This document shows, in pieces, positions 7,982-18,700 of a DNA stretch of 64,000 nt. The DNA is taken from positions 1 through 64,000 of the forward strand of contig NZ_JAUYEY010000067.1 in the NCBI RefSeq assembly GCF_030689685.1, written 5' to 3'. This stretch comes from Polaromonas sp. (GTDB lineage Bacteria; Pseudomonadota; Gammaproteobacteria; Burkholderiales; Burkholderiaceae_C). Numbering within the stretch: position 1 is the first letter of the stretch; each line of letters starts with the position of its first letter. The notes beneath the pieces were generated by a model, which had not been told where the DNA came from, did no database searches, and saw only the letters and a program-made list of their open reading frames with translations. The position numbers were made by a program, and so were the translations under genes.

Positions 7982-10840
7982 TCAACGTTTGAGCAGGGCC
8001 TTCAGCGCATTCTGCACGCGCCGTGCATTGCTGGCGTCAAAGCTGGCGGCCAGCACCTTGGCAGCGTCTTCACCCCAGGTCTCTGCCGGTGCAGGCGCAT
8101 TGCGTTTGGTCAGCAACTGCAGCTGTAGCATGCGGCGCGCGCTGATGTGTTCGGCAGGCGTCGGCAACTCGGCGGCGATCTCCAGGCGCAGCAGGGCTTC
8201 AGAAGCGTCTTTGCCAGGCGCGGCACCCAGCGCCTGAACCCAGCTGCTGCGCACCGCTGGCGTGACCAGCTTGCCCAACTCCTGCGCGGCCGGCAATTGC
8301 GCCGGATCGCGTTTTTCCCATGCGCTCAGCAGATTCGTCAGTACCTCACCATGCGCATGCATAGAGAGTTTTTTCAAGGCCTGGTTGGCCGCCTCAAACG
8401 CCTCACGCTGGGCCCGGAAGGCCGCGTCGCCCAGCCGCGGACCACGCTCTTCAAAAGCCGGGCGCTCGCCGCGATCCGGACGCGCCTCAAAACTGCGCTC
8501 CGGGCGGTAAGGCTCAAACTTGTTGTCGGTGCTGGCGCGCGGACCGCCGGGCTTGCCGCCGGGACGCGCATCCTTGCGGTCGCCAAATTTGCCGCCACGG
8601 CCTGTAGATGCAGGATCGGCTTTGCGCATGCCGGGACGGTCGTCGCCCCGCATGGCGACCACCGGTTTCGGGGCCGGCTTGGGCGCGGGCGGCGGCGCGG
8701 CAGCTTCTGGCGCTGTAGCCGCTACTGCCTCCGCCTCCGCCTCCGCTTCCGCTTCCGCTTCCGCTTCGGGCTCTGTAGCGGCATTCCCTTCAGCCGGTAC
8801 AACTTCTGGCGTCTCGGGAGTTGCTATGATTTCGATAGCTGCTTGCGCAGGTACAGCGTGGGCTACAGCCCGATTTTGCTCTGAATCCGGAGTCTCTTCG
8901 GGCATTTGCACTGGAGCTAGAACTTCAGCTAGCGCCGAGGCAACAGGCACCTGCCCGCGAACCACCGCCTCCAGCGCCTTGGCAGCGGCATGAATTTTCT
9001 GCGCATCACCCGTCGCAGCGGCAGCGTCCACCGCTTTGGCGGCTTCCAGCACACGGCGGTCATGCTCACCCAGCGCGGATGCGGCTTTTTCGCGCTCAAC
9101 GGTCTTGCGCTGGAAGGCATCGTCAATCGGCTTGCGGAAGGCATCCCAGAGCTTTTGCTCCTGCTTGCGCTCGATCGGCACGGCCTGCGCCTCGTGCTGC
9201 CAGCGCTGCTGCAGGTGCTTGACCGCATCGATATGCAGTTGCGGCTCGGCGCCCAGCACCTGGGCTTCTTCAATCATCGCCCTGCGGCGCGCCAGGCTGT
9301 CGGCACGCGCGGCTTTCAGCGCGGCATCGGCGGCATCCATCGCGGTCTTCCATTGCGGCTGGATCTCGGCAAAGGCTTTTTCGCTCAGGTGGCCGGCTGC
9401 AGTCCACTTCTCGACAAAACCGTTGAGGCTGCGGATCTGGTGCTTCCAGTCGGTGTTGCCCTGGTTGGCTTCGGCCCAGGTCAGCACCTCGTCGATCAAC
9501 ACGCGGCGCTCGGCCTTGACGGCTTCGCTTTGCTCCTTGACCTTGTCGAGCCAGGCTTCGACGACCTTGTGGGCTTCGTTGCAGGCGTCGTCAAAACGCT
9601 TCCACATGGCGTGATTGGGTGTGCCGCCCTGGTCGCTGGTTTTCCAGAGTTCGCGCATCGCGCGCAAGGCTTCCTGCTGCTTGCGACCGCCCAGGGGTTT
9701 GGCCACCAGGGCTTCGGCCTTGGCCACCAGCTCTTCACGAATCTGGTCGGCACGCCAGCGTTGCCAGCCTTCCAGTTCGCCAGCAGCCGTGAGCGCCGCA
9801 TGGGCGGCGGCCTCCAGGGTGTTGTCAATGTTGCGGATGTTTTCTTTCAGCGCCTGGCGCAACTCAGCGGCCACTTTGGGGGTGGACTTGCCGTGGCCCT
9901 CGGTGACTTCATGCTCCAGCCTGGCGAGCGCAGCCTGCACGATGGCGGTCGATTTTTCGCGCATCTCCTTGAGCACGGCAGGATCGATTTTGGCCTTGGG
10001 CGCGCGCGCGGGATGATCCCCCGCTGCTGCGTCACCGCCGCGTGGTGTGCCGCGTGCTGCGCGCAACTCGTCAGCCCAGACCGGCACGGCCGGCAGCGGC
10101 GCGGCCGCATCTTCGGCGGCGGCCACGGCCAGCGAGAGAGCGCCCTGGAAGGCTTCCCACACGGCCAGCAACTGGCCACGCGAGGCTTCGAGCAGCGGCG
10201 GAAACTTGGCATCCACGCTGGCCCAATTGGCGTCTTGCGCGATCTCGTCGGCCTGGGCCTGCCAGTGCGCCACGTCGGCACGCAATGCGTCCCAGGCGGA
10301 CTGGGCATCGCGCCATGATTTGGTCGACAACACTTCAATGCGCTGCGCAATCAGCACGGCGGCCTCGCGCTGCACCTGTGCGCGGTGCTGCAGGTCTTCA
10401 ATCGTCTTGACGCGGTCAGCGAGTTGGCCCTTCAGGCCGGCCAGGGGTTCGCGCGACAGCGGCGCACCGGCCTTGGCCGCATCACGCTGCCAGGCCAGCG
10501 CGTCGGCCAGGTTGAGTTTTTTCAGCGCCAGCAGGGCCTGGCCTTTTTCAGCCCACTCGGCCGCAACAGCCTCCTGGTTCTTGGCGCGTTTGGCTTCGTC
10601 GAGTTTTTCCTTGAGCGGCTTGGCGGCACCCTTGTCGCGATTCGCCAGGTCTTTAAAAACCTCGGCCATCTGCTCGGCGCTGGGTTCGGTGGCCAGCCAC
10701 TCGCGGATGCGCGCCGTACGCTCACCGGAGGTCGGCGCCGAGAAGGCACCGCCGGTCAGGCCGTCCAGGGGATGGCTGTCGGCCGGTTTGGTGGACGGCG
10801 TTTTCACGGCGGAAGTTTCTGGCTTGGAAGGTTTGGACAT
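7982..10840 (-). CDS. DUF349 domain-containing protein with low-complexity linker
   Basis: Repeated helical segments containing W..F/LW..F motifs typical of DUF349; start chosen at MSKPSKPETS. Confidence 0.8.
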   Translation of the reverse strand: MSKPSKPETSAVKTPSTKPADSHPLDGLTGGAFSAPTSGERTARIREWLATEPSAEQMAEVFKDLANRDKGAAKPLKEKLDEAKRAKNQEAVAAEWAEKGQALLALKKLNLADALAWQRDAAKAGAPLSREPLAGLKGQLADRVKTIEDLQHRAQVQREAAVLIAQRIEVLSTKSWRDAQSAWDALRADVAHWQAQADEIAQDANWASVDAKFPPLLEASRGQLLAVWEAFQGALSLAVAAAEDAAAPLPAVPVWADELRAARGTPRGGDAAAGDHPARAPKAKIDPAVLKEMREKSTAIVQAALARLEHEVTEGHGKSTPKVAAELRQALKENIRNIDNTLEAAAHAALTAAGELEGWQRWRADQIREELVAKAEALVAKPLGGRKQQEALRAMRELWKTSDQGGTPNHAMWKRFDDACNEAHKVVEAWLDKVKEQSEAVKAERRVLIDEVLTWAEANQGNTDWKHQIRSLNGFVEKWTAAGHLSEKAFAEIQPQWKTAMDAADAALKAARADSLARRRAMIEEAQVLGAEPQLHIDAVKHLQQRWQHEAQAVPIERKQEQKLWDAFRKPIDDAFQRKTVEREKAASALGEHDRRVLEAAKAVDAAAATGDAQKIHAAAKALEAVVRGQVPVASALAEVLAPVQMPEETPDSEQNRAVAHAVPAQAAIEIIATPETPEVVPAEGNAATEPEAEAEAEAEAEAEAVAATAPEAAAPPPAPKPAPKPVVAMRGDDRPGMRKADPASTGRGGKFGDRKDARPGGKPGGPRASTDNKFEPYRPERSFEARPDRGERPAFEERGPRLGDAAFRAQREAFEAANQALKKLSMHAHGEVLTNLLSAWEKRDPAQLPAAQELGKLVTPAVRSSWVQALGAAPGKDASEALLRLEIAAELPTPAEHISARRMLQLQLLTKRNAPAPAETWGEDAAKVLAASFDASNARRVQNALKALLKR
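8727..8768. repeat. hexanucleotide tandem repeat (GCCTCC/GCTTCC)7 encoding Glu-Ala repeats
   Basis: Seven consecutive 6-bp units, in-frame in the DUF349 gene. Confidence 0.9.
8821..8877 (+). repeat. ~57-bp palindrome-headed repeat, copy C (inside the DUF349 CDS, antisense)
   Basis: TTGCTATGATTTCGATAGCTGCTTGCGCAGGTACAGCGTGGGCTACAGCCCGATTTT aligns to the other four copies. Confidence 0.8.
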
Positions 10841-11039
10841 GGGAAAACGCAGCATAAAAATTAATAACAGCCGGTCGGATCAACCGTGCTGGCGGTAGGC
10901 CAGCACACGCGGCCAGGAAGGGTAGGGAAGGTGAACGGTCAGCGAAAAAAAAGGGGTCACGGCTCGCAAGGCCTGAACACACCCACGCTTTAAAAATAAA
11001 GCACTGCGGGTATTTTCGCTGTTTTTACGGCATCGCCAA

Positions 11040-11539
11040 ATTAAGCTCCGCACGCGGTGTCCATGGGGGTCGGGCGGCAGCGTTTTGGGGGCGCCCAGAA
11101 AAAGCCGCGCCGGCGCCAGGTCCCGGCTCGCCAGGCGGGCCGGCAGGTAGCCCAGGTAAGGCTGCAGGTCCAACGCACTGAGCCGGAAAGTGGCATCGGT
11201 CTTGCGGGTCTGGGCAAAGGGCGTGCCCTCGGCGGCGGTGTCAAAGCGGCTGCCATTGAGCGTGAAGGTCAGGTGCGGCGCGATTTTGATGTCGCGCTGG
11301 GAGCGCAGCTTGCTCAAAAAAGGCATCGACAGGTTCAGGTCCCGCAGTTCGTGGCGCTTGCGCACGGCCAGGTCGTTGAAGTCGGCTCGGCCGCCGCTGA
11401 GCACCAGGTTGTACAGCGCAAAACGCTGCGGCTTGCCAGCCGGATCATCGGCGGCCGGTTGGAGGCGCTCCAGAATGTCGTCGATGTCGTAGCGCCCTTC
11501 CCCCAGCATAGGCGTCGAGTCTTTCGTGCCCATGCGCAA
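11040..11539 (-). pseudogene. fragment of a DUF748 (AsmA-like) family protein
   Basis: RFALYNLVLSGGRADFNDLAVRKRHELRDLNLSMPFLS...DLQPYLGYLPARL resembles an internal part of DUF748 proteins; both ends missing. Confidence 0.6.
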
Positions 11540-11552
11540 AGGTCAATGACTT

Positions 11553-11655
11553 TTATTGAGCGTTTCAAATCAATCCTTCACCCCACACCTCTCCGCAAGG
11601 GCGAGGGTGAGAGCCGTCCAAATCACTGTCGTGTAATTGAAAAAGATCAATCCGG
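11553..11655 (+). repeat. dispersed ~95-125 bp repeat (CTCACCCC...GAGGGTGAGA...), copy F1
   Basis: TTCACCCCACACCTCTCCGCAAGGGCGAGGGTGAGAGCCGTCCAAATCACTGTCGTGTAATTGAAAAAGATCAAT matches copies at 39.8 and 40.8 kb. Confidence 0.8.
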
Positions 11656-11679
11656 CGATGCCATCAGAACACCCCAAAT

Positions 11680-11711
11680 AAAAAACCCCGGGCAGCTTAG
11701 GCTGACCGGGG
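11680..11711 (-). terminator. Rho-independent terminator (minus strand)
   Basis: CCCCGGTCAGCCTAAGCTGCCCGGGG followed by TTTTTT on the minus strand. Confidence 0.75.
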
Positions 11712-11885
11712 CTGACGGCGAACATGATGCTCATGCCGTCGGGCTTCGCAAAGAAGAGAAGTTCGTCTTCAGTGCGATGAGAGCAAGTGATTGCTCTCAG
11801 GTTTACCGGGAATGGTTACCCAGCGAATGCTTGAGGTACTCAAGCAATTGCAGAATAAACCTCCCGCACGCTGCGGGCAAGTCAA
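11680..11885 (-). ncRNA. candidate structured RNA: successive hairpins ending in the terminator
   Basis: Inverted repeats GACGGC/GCCGTC, GAGAGCAA/TTGCTCTC, GCTTGAG/CTCAAGC and CCCGC/GCGGG in tandem, no ORF over 60 aa on this strand. Confidence 0.35.
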
Positions 11886-12212
11886 TATTTGTAATCAAAA
11901 AAGAGCGGACGATTGCTGTTTTCTGGAAGGTTTTACATCTTGGGGTTTTGTCCTACATACAGTCGGCAACAAACACCGATGAGGTTTTTTTGGCGCCTGT
12001 CTCAATGCTCCAGCGGTTTCTTTAAAAATGCTGCAAGGCCTTGAGCTGCTTCAATTTACTGGAAAAAACTACAGCTATTTCTGAATTTTCTTAAATTCGA
12101 ATTAACTAGAGCGGTCACCCGAAAATCCACAGAATCGGCAGAAACAGGTGGTTGCCGCCTTGAAATTCAGCCTTTTATCCATATATTTATATATCAATTT
12201 TATTTGATATTA

Positions 12213-12242
12213 TTGACAAGTTATTTAGACCGCCCATAGAAT
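12213..12242 (+). promoter_or_regulatory. sigma70-like promoter in an AT-rich block
   Basis: TTGACA-N18-TAGAAT preceded by A/T-rich UP-like sequence. Confidence 0.5.
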
Positions 12243-12401
12243 TCGCCGTTCCAAAGAAAACCAAGGGACAACCCGAACCCGCTGCCGAATCCGGCAAAGT
12301 CAGACAAAGGGGTCAACACCTCAAGGCACGGCCTTGGTTTGATGGCGACCCAATCAAAGCGTGAGAGCTCGAAAAAGCCGCCGCGCGTAGAAAGGAGTGC
12401 T

Positions 12402-13277
12402 ATGACAGCGCTAGGACAATCAAGCCCCGCAGCCACCTTGCGGGCAATTCAGAAAAATGTGGGCAACAGTCTTGCAAGCATCGCAGACGACATTGCTCAG
12501 GGCTTTTTCGAAATCACGCACAACAGTTTTGCACTGGTCGGCCTGGCCGTGGTGTTTGCCGTGATCACACTCACCGCCCGGCCCGACCTGCGTCAGGCGG
12601 GTGAATCGCGTCTGATGACGTGGCTGCAGGAGCGCCAGGAAGCAGCCATCGGCTTTACCGAGCCCGGCGCGATTGACCGCGCCACGGCCGCCAACCCCAA
12701 GGACCTGCCCAAGCAGCAGGCTGCAGTGGCTTTCTGGCTCAGCCGCAAATACGGCATTGCGCCCGAGCCGCTGAGCGTGCTGGTGGCCGAAGCTTTTGAG
12801 ATTGGCCAAAAAGCCAAGCTCGACCCCACCCTCATCCTGGCCATCATGGCCATCGAATCAGGCTTTAACCCCTTCGCCCAAAGCCCGGTGGGGGCGCAGG
12901 GCCTGATGCAGGTCATGACCAAGATTCACCATGACAAGTATGAGAACTTCGGCGGCAAGCTGGCCGCCTTCGACCCGGTGACCAACCTGCGTGTCGGCGT
13001 CAAGGTTCTGCAGGAGTGCATTGCCCGCGCCGGTTCGCTCGAAGCAGGCCTCAAGTTTTATGTCGGTGCGGCCAATCTTGAAAGCGACGGCGGTTATGCC
13101 GCCAAGGTCATGGCCGAACATGCCCGCCTACTGGCCGTTGCCAACGGCCGGGCTCCGGTCTATGCGCCGGTGCGGCCACCGTTGGCTATTCCGGCCTCCA
13201 TGCCGCTCAATTCCGAAAGTCCGGAATTGTCCGGGCCAAAAGCCAGCGAAAAAGTCGCCAGCCTGTCCGTGTCCTGA
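12402..13277 (+). CDS. lytic transglycosylase, SLT domain
   Basis: DPTLILAIMAIESGFNPFAQSPVGAQGLMQVM; start with AAAGGAG upstream. Confidence 0.9.
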   Translation: MTALGQSSPAATLRAIQKNVGNSLASIADDIAQGFFEITHNSFALVGLAVVFAVITLTARPDLRQAGESRLMTWLQERQEAAIGFTEPGAIDRATAANPKDLPKQQAAVAFWLSRKYGIAPEPLSVLVAEAFEIGQKAKLDPTLILAIMAIESGFNPFAQSPVGAQGLMQVMTKIHHDKYENFGGKLAAFDPVTNLRVGVKVLQECIARAGSLEAGLKFYVGAANLESDGGYAAKVMAEHARLLAVANGRAPVYAPVRPPLAIPASMPLNSESPELSGPKASEKVASLSVS

Positions 13278-13330
13278 AGGGTCTGGCCGGCGTCCGATCT
13301 GGGGTTTCGGCAGCGACTCCGTTACACTAA

Positions 13331-13458
13331 GGCGGTGCGCGACTGGCGATAGGCTTGCCCTGATCACGGGGCAAGGCTGACGTGGGATTACCACTGGGAA
13401 GCGCACCGTCGGCTGTCATCGGTGACAGCGGCGTTCAGCCGTTCGCCTGGGCAGCCCT
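13331..13458 (+). promoter_or_regulatory. ZTP (pfl) riboswitch upstream of glyA
   Basis: GGTGCGCGACTGGCGATAGG...GTGGGATTACCACTGGGAAGCGCACC...GCCGTTCGCCTGGGCAG matches the pfl core; GGTGCGC/GCGCACC helix. Confidence 0.9.
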
Positions 13459-13509
13459 TGTTTCATGCACCCCCGTGCCAGGACAGGGACCACGTCTTGA
13501 AGGACTGCC

Positions 13510-14754
13510 GTGTACAACCGAAACATTCTCGTCGAACAAACCGACCCCGAACTGTGGGCTGCCATCCTCGCTGAAAACGCGCGCCAGGAGCACCACATCG
13601 AGCTGATCGCCAGCGAAAACTACGCCTCGCCCGCCGTGATGGCCGCGCAGGGCTCGCAGCTCACCAATAAATACGCCGAAGGCTACCCCGGCCGCCGCTA
13701 CTACGGCGGCTGCGAACATGTGGACGTGGCCGAGCAACTGGCGATTGACCGCGTCAAGAAAATATTCGGCGCAGAAGCCGCCAACGTGCAGCCGCATTGC
13801 GGCGCATCTGCCAACGAAGCCGTGTTTCTGGCTTTTCTCAAGCCCGGCGACACCATCATGGGCATGAGCCTGGCCGAAGGTGGCCACCTGACCCATGGCA
13901 TGGCGCTGAACATGAGTGGCAAGTGGTTCAAGGTGGTGAGCTACGGCCTGAACGACAAGGAAGAAATCGACTACGACGCCATGGAACGCAAGGCTCACGA
14001 GTCAAAACCCAAGCTGATCATTGCGGGCGCCTCGGCTTACAGCCTGCGGATCGACTTTGAGCGTTTCGCCAAAGTGGCCAAGGCCGTCGGTGCGATCTTC
14101 ATGGTGGACATTGCCCACTACGCCGGCCTGGTCGCTGCGGGCGTCTACCCGAATCCGGTGCCGCACGCCGACGTGGTGACATCGACCACACACAAAAGCC
14201 TGCGCGGCCCACGCGGCGGCATCATCCTGATGAAGGCCGAACACGAAAAAGCCATCAACAGCGCCATCTTCCCCGGCCTGCAGGGCGGCCCGCTGATGCA
14301 TGTGATCGCGGCGAAAGCCGTTGCCTTCAAGGAAGCACTGGCCCCCGAGTTCAAGACCTACCAGCAGCAGGTGTTGAAAAACGCACAGGCCATGGCAGAG
14401 ACGCTGACACAGCGCGGACTGCGCATCGTCAGCGGCCGCACTGAAAGCCACCTCATGCTGGTCGACCTGCGCGCCAAGGGCATCACCGGCAAAGAGGCTG
14501 AAGCCGTGCTGGGCAGCGCGCACATGACCATCAATAAAAACGCGATTCCCAACGACCCGGAAAAACCCATGGTGACCAGCGGCGTGCGCATCGGCACCCC
14601 GGCCATGACGACGCGCGGCTTCAAGGACGAAGAAGCGCGTTTGACGGCCAACCTGATCGCAGACGTGCTCGACAATCCCCGTGACACGGCGAACATCGAA
14701 GCGGTCCGCGCCAAGGTCAACGCACTGACCAGCCGTTTCCCGGTTTACCGCTGA
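13510..14754 (+). CDS. glyA: serine hydroxymethyltransferase
   Basis: [42 protein letters not shown]. Confidence 0.98.
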   Translation: MYNRNILVEQTDPELWAAILAENARQEHHIELIASENYASPAVMAAQGSQLTNKYAEGYPGRRYYGGCEHVDVAEQLAIDRVKKIFGAEAANVQPHCGASANEAVFLAFLKPGDTIMGMSLAEGGHLTHGMALNMSGKWFKVVSYGLNDKEEIDYDAMERKAHESKPKLIIAGASAYSLRIDFERFAKVAKAVGAIFMVDIAHYAGLVAAGVYPNPVPHADVVTSTTHKSLRGPRGGIILMKAEHEKAINSAIFPGLQGGPLMHVIAAKAVAFKEALAPEFKTYQQQVLKNAQAMAETLTQRGLRIVSGRTESHLMLVDLRAKGITGKEAEAVLGSAHMTINKNAIPNDPEKPMVTSGVRIGTPAMTTRGFKDEEARLTANLIADVLDNPRDTANIEAVRAKVNALTSRFPVYR

Positions 14755-14774
14755 ATCCGCAGCACTGCGCAGAC

Positions 14775-14828
14775 GCTATTATTTTTATAGCTGCCTGCGC
14801 ATATCCAACAAGGGCTGGAGGCCAATTG
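14775..14828 (+). repeat. ~57-bp palindrome-headed repeat, copy A (intergenic glyA-nrdR)
   Basis: GCTATTATTTTTATAGCTGCCTGCGCATATCCAACAAGGGCTGGAGGCCAATT. Confidence 0.85.
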
Positions 14829-14853
14829 TGCTTATAAACTCAGGCAAGGCAGC

Positions 14854-15303
14854 ATGAAATGCCCCTTCTGCGGCAACCTCGAAACCCAGGTGGTCGAAAC
14901 CCGGGTGTCAGAAGACGCAGACTTCATACGCCGCCGTCGCCAGTGCGGCGCGTGTGAAAAACGTTTCACCACCTACGAGCGGCCCGACGTCAACTTCCCG
15001 GCCATCGTCAAAAAGGACGGCCGCCGCATTGAGTACAAGCGCAGCAAAATCCTCGGCTCCATGAGCCTGGCCCTGCGCAAACGCCCGGTCAGCACCGAGC
15101 AGGTGGACGCGGCGATAGAACGCATCGAAGAAAAACTGCTGAACCTGGGCCTGCGCGAAGTGCCCTCCACCCGGCTCGGAGAACTCGTGATGCGCGAGCT
15201 GAAAAAGCTCGACAAGGTAGCCTACGTGCGTTTCGCCAGCGTCTACCGCAGCTTTGAGGATATTGACGAGTTCAAGACGCTGGTTGATGAGGTGCGGCGC
15301 TGA
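14854..15303 (+). CDS. nrdR: transcriptional regulator NrdR
   Basis: [31 protein letters not shown]. Confidence 0.97.
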   Translation: MKCPFCGNLETQVVETRVSEDADFIRRRRQCGACEKRFTTYERPDVNFPAIVKKDGRRIEYKRSKILGSMSLALRKRPVSTEQVDAAIERIEEKLLNLGLREVPSTRLGELVMRELKKLDKVAYVRFASVYRSFEDIDEFKTLVDEVRR

Positions 15304-15319
15304 GCTGAGCTGCAGTGAG

Positions 15320-15748
15320 CTATTTGTTCCAGCAACTGGCGGCATCTCCCACGCTCTGCCCTTTGACACCAAGATTGGTCAGCGTCAAATTGCCACACAC
15401 AGTGTCCGTCCAGCCAGAGGGCGTTGCAGTCAGGGTAAAAGATGTGGCAGTTGTGGTCCCACTCAATGCCACGTCATATCGTTTTGTACCCGCAGTCGGC
15501 GACAGCGTAAGCGCGGTTGGCAAGGCAGGTGCAACTCCACCGCTGTTAACGTACCGGAAATTGACCGCCCTATACCGCTCCATAAACTGCGCCGCCTCCA
15601 GCAATACAGTTTTCGCACTGGTCCTATGTCCACGCTCAATATAGGACGTGTACGAAGGCAGTGCAATCGCAGCCAAAATGCCGATGATGGCCACAGCAAT
15701 CATTAATTCAATTAGCGTAAAACCACTGGTGTGCTTGCGTGTTTTCAA
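15320..15748 (-). CDS. pilE: type IV pilin, PilE-like
   Basis: [32 protein letters not shown]. Confidence 0.88.
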   Translation of the reverse strand: MKTRKHTSGFTLIELMIAVAIIGILAAIALPSYTSYIERGHRTSAKTVLLEAAQFMERYRAVNFRYVNSGGVAPALPTALTLSPTAGTKRYDVALSGTTTATSFTLTATPSGWTDTVCGNLTLTNLGVKGQSVGDAASCWNK

Positions 15749-15789
15749 TTTTCTCCCCTCTTGCTGAGATTAATGCGGCCACAAGTCAC

Positions 15790-18700
15790 CTACTTAAGCT
15801 GGCGCCAGATCTGCCGACTAACTCCGCTGCTGGTGCCAGAAGTGGTTGAAGGCCTTAAATTTATCTGGAGCACCTGAGTTTTTCCACAAACCCCATTGAT
15901 GCAGACCGTTTGTTGACCACCAACACTGGTTGAGAAGGTCGTCGTAGAAATAGTGTCATTAAATATAGTCTGACTGATATACAGAGCTGGCGGGCCATTG
16001 TCCTGCAGCACAAAAACACCTCGGGGCGACCCACCGCGAATGCGAACCGAGTTTGCAGTGATATCGCTGAATACTTTTTTGTATCCACCCGTCAAGGCAT
16101 CTACTCCTGTGATCCAAGCATCCAATCCGGCTTCGCAATCATCCACACTCGGAACAATCGAGGTAAACAAAAACGCATCCACTACACCGGAGACGGTATA
16201 ACGTACCGGTGGAGCTATCACCCGCTCCCCTGCGGTGATATTAGCTCCTGTCAACGGTACCACCCATCCTTTCTTTCCTGCCACCGTATACCAATCTGGC
16301 GTTGCGCCCGCTGATGTCGTACGAACGTCACTGGTGACACCCCCGACCGGGGCAGGCATATTGATAGTCATCGACGACAGCGTCGACTCCGCGACGAACG
16401 GCGTGGAACTGAGGGTATGCAGCAAGTCGTCATAAATGCCATACAACGCCTGCACTGTAGTGATGGCCGGGTCCGCCGCGCTCAAATAACTACCCGTTCC
16501 AAAGTAGATCATCTTGCCACCCGTCGTGTTAGCGTGCAAGGGCGCTGCACCGACCTTGATCTCGGCTGTGATAGGTCTTCCCGTCGGGGTGGTGTAAATC
16601 AGGGCGCCGGCACTGCCAGAACTTGGATCAAAGCGCCAGATATTTCCTTTGTAGTCCGCGCCGTACACGTACTCGATCGTGTCTCGGTTGCCCGATGTTT
16701 TTCGAACCAGCTCGACTGCCCCCATACCATTGCTCGTGAGGGAAGCGTTGGTCGGTATGACCCGGAGAATATTACCGTCGCTTAATCTCACGACGTAGAG
16801 ATTCGCTGTTCCCGCGCTGCTGTTGTAGCCATTGCCAAAAATAGCAACCCAAGTTCCGTCTGCCAGCTTGCCGATACCGGGCCGGCCCATGATGTTGCCA
16901 AATGTCGTGCCAACACCAGAGGTGGACGAATTGATTTCCCACAAAATGCTGTTGGCAGAAAATGTTTTTGAACTGGCATTGACAGCAAACACTGTTTTGG
17001 CGCCACTACCGCCAGCAGCAACCACCACGGTCCGCCAATTGGTGGTGGCATCACCGGGCACAGTGATCTTGGCGTGCCCGACAGCGATCGAGCCATCCAC
17101 AAAATTTTGGTGCTGGTAGCCTGGGTCTGCCAAATTTTTAACACTGCCCCTCACCGCCTGCGGCATAAAACCGAGCAATTCGCCGCCGCCAGTTGCGTCC
17201 GGCTCTGCATCAAAAATATGGAAAAATCCGCTGTTTGTCCCCACTGCGAGCGTTTCAAAATTAATTGAACTCAAAAAACTTGTGTAAGTCGAGTCACTCG
17301 CTGCATAGTCCAAATTTTTCGCTGAAATAATTTGCGGATCAGAATTAACAATATCGCCCAATACCGAGCCGTAATCGGCCGCTGCTGTACTGCCGCGGTT
17401 TCGGAAATTGCCCCCTCTTCGCTCCTCTCCAGTTTTGTCGCCTAGAAGGTACTCATAAGTTGGGGCGTTAACAAAGTCAGTTTGCACAGTACCTGGCAAC
17501 GTGGCATAGCCGCCAGAAGTCAAGGCAAGAGGTGCAGTTGCTCCCCCCTGGCCAAGAAACAGCTTGGTGCGCGACGCCGGGACAGGGATTTTTGAAGAAA
17601 CTTCCCAAATAGGTGTGTCAGATACCGCGCCGCTCGTTGCAATGGAAAAAGCGTACAAGCGCGAAGTCCATGTCAGCGAATCGTAGTTGGCCTGGTAAAT
17701 GGCGGCTGATCCCAAGCTCCGCTGCCCCACACCCACCACGCTGGTGCTGGCCACTGCCGCCAATGCAGCAGCAGAACGGAAGGCCTTGGCCATCTGGTCC
17801 GGAAGGTTGGCTGGATTGTTGACTTTGAAATAATTGGTGGGATCACCGTTGGAGTCCAGCAGGCCCGCGCCACCGTATTTGGCGGCGTACCACAAGGTGT
17901 CATGCGGTATGTAGCCTGAGACTGTCGAACTTGCCGCGAAATCCAAGGTGCGGGAAGTGGCAAGGTGCGGCAACACCGTGCTGTTGGCTCGAGACCCGTC
18001 CGCAGGAGCGGGGTCCTGAACCGTCGGAGTCAGGAGCGTATCCAGGTAATACTTGATTTGAGGATTCACTCGAACGCTGGGGTTACCGATTTTGGGCCTG
18101 CTGGACATGTCCAGATATAGGCCGTCTTTGGTCGTTCCGGTGATGGTGTAACCAAGGTGCATTTCAATGTCGGCAGCACTTGTATTGATAGGTGACAGCG
18201 CCACAACCACCTTGCCAGCAGCATTAATACTGACGGTGTAACCAACCACCGCATCGGTTTCGTTGTCGCCGCCAGCGTCGGTGTCAGAAAAGTTCACGAC
18301 AAAAGACATCGTTGGCCGCCCGCCGTTGATGGCTGCGTTGTAGTCGGGCCCCGTGGTTCCGCTGGTGTTGTTGAAAGTGTCCAGGTAAAAGCCGGTGATG
18401 GAACCCGTTGGCTGAAACGCGCCATAGGCTGAACTGCTGACGAGGTTGCTGGGACCTACCGATTTGGAAACAGGAACCATTGAGACTGTTTTACCGTTGT
18501 ATGAAATTTCGATTTTTGGCACTACGCTACCAAGAACCACAGCAATGGTGTCTACTGTTGCGTTGGTCGTCGTCATGGGCACCGATGGGGGGTTGCCAAT
18601 CTGGAAGCCTGTTACTTTTCCAAAACGCGCTATCGCCGCAGAATAAAAACTCCCGCGCGACTGCGTGGCGTCCGGCACATGTCCCTGGAGCTGCGCAAAA

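Noticed and set aside
8990-10318. 442-aa plus-strand ORF
   Set aside because: Opposite the DUF349 gene; no recognisable family
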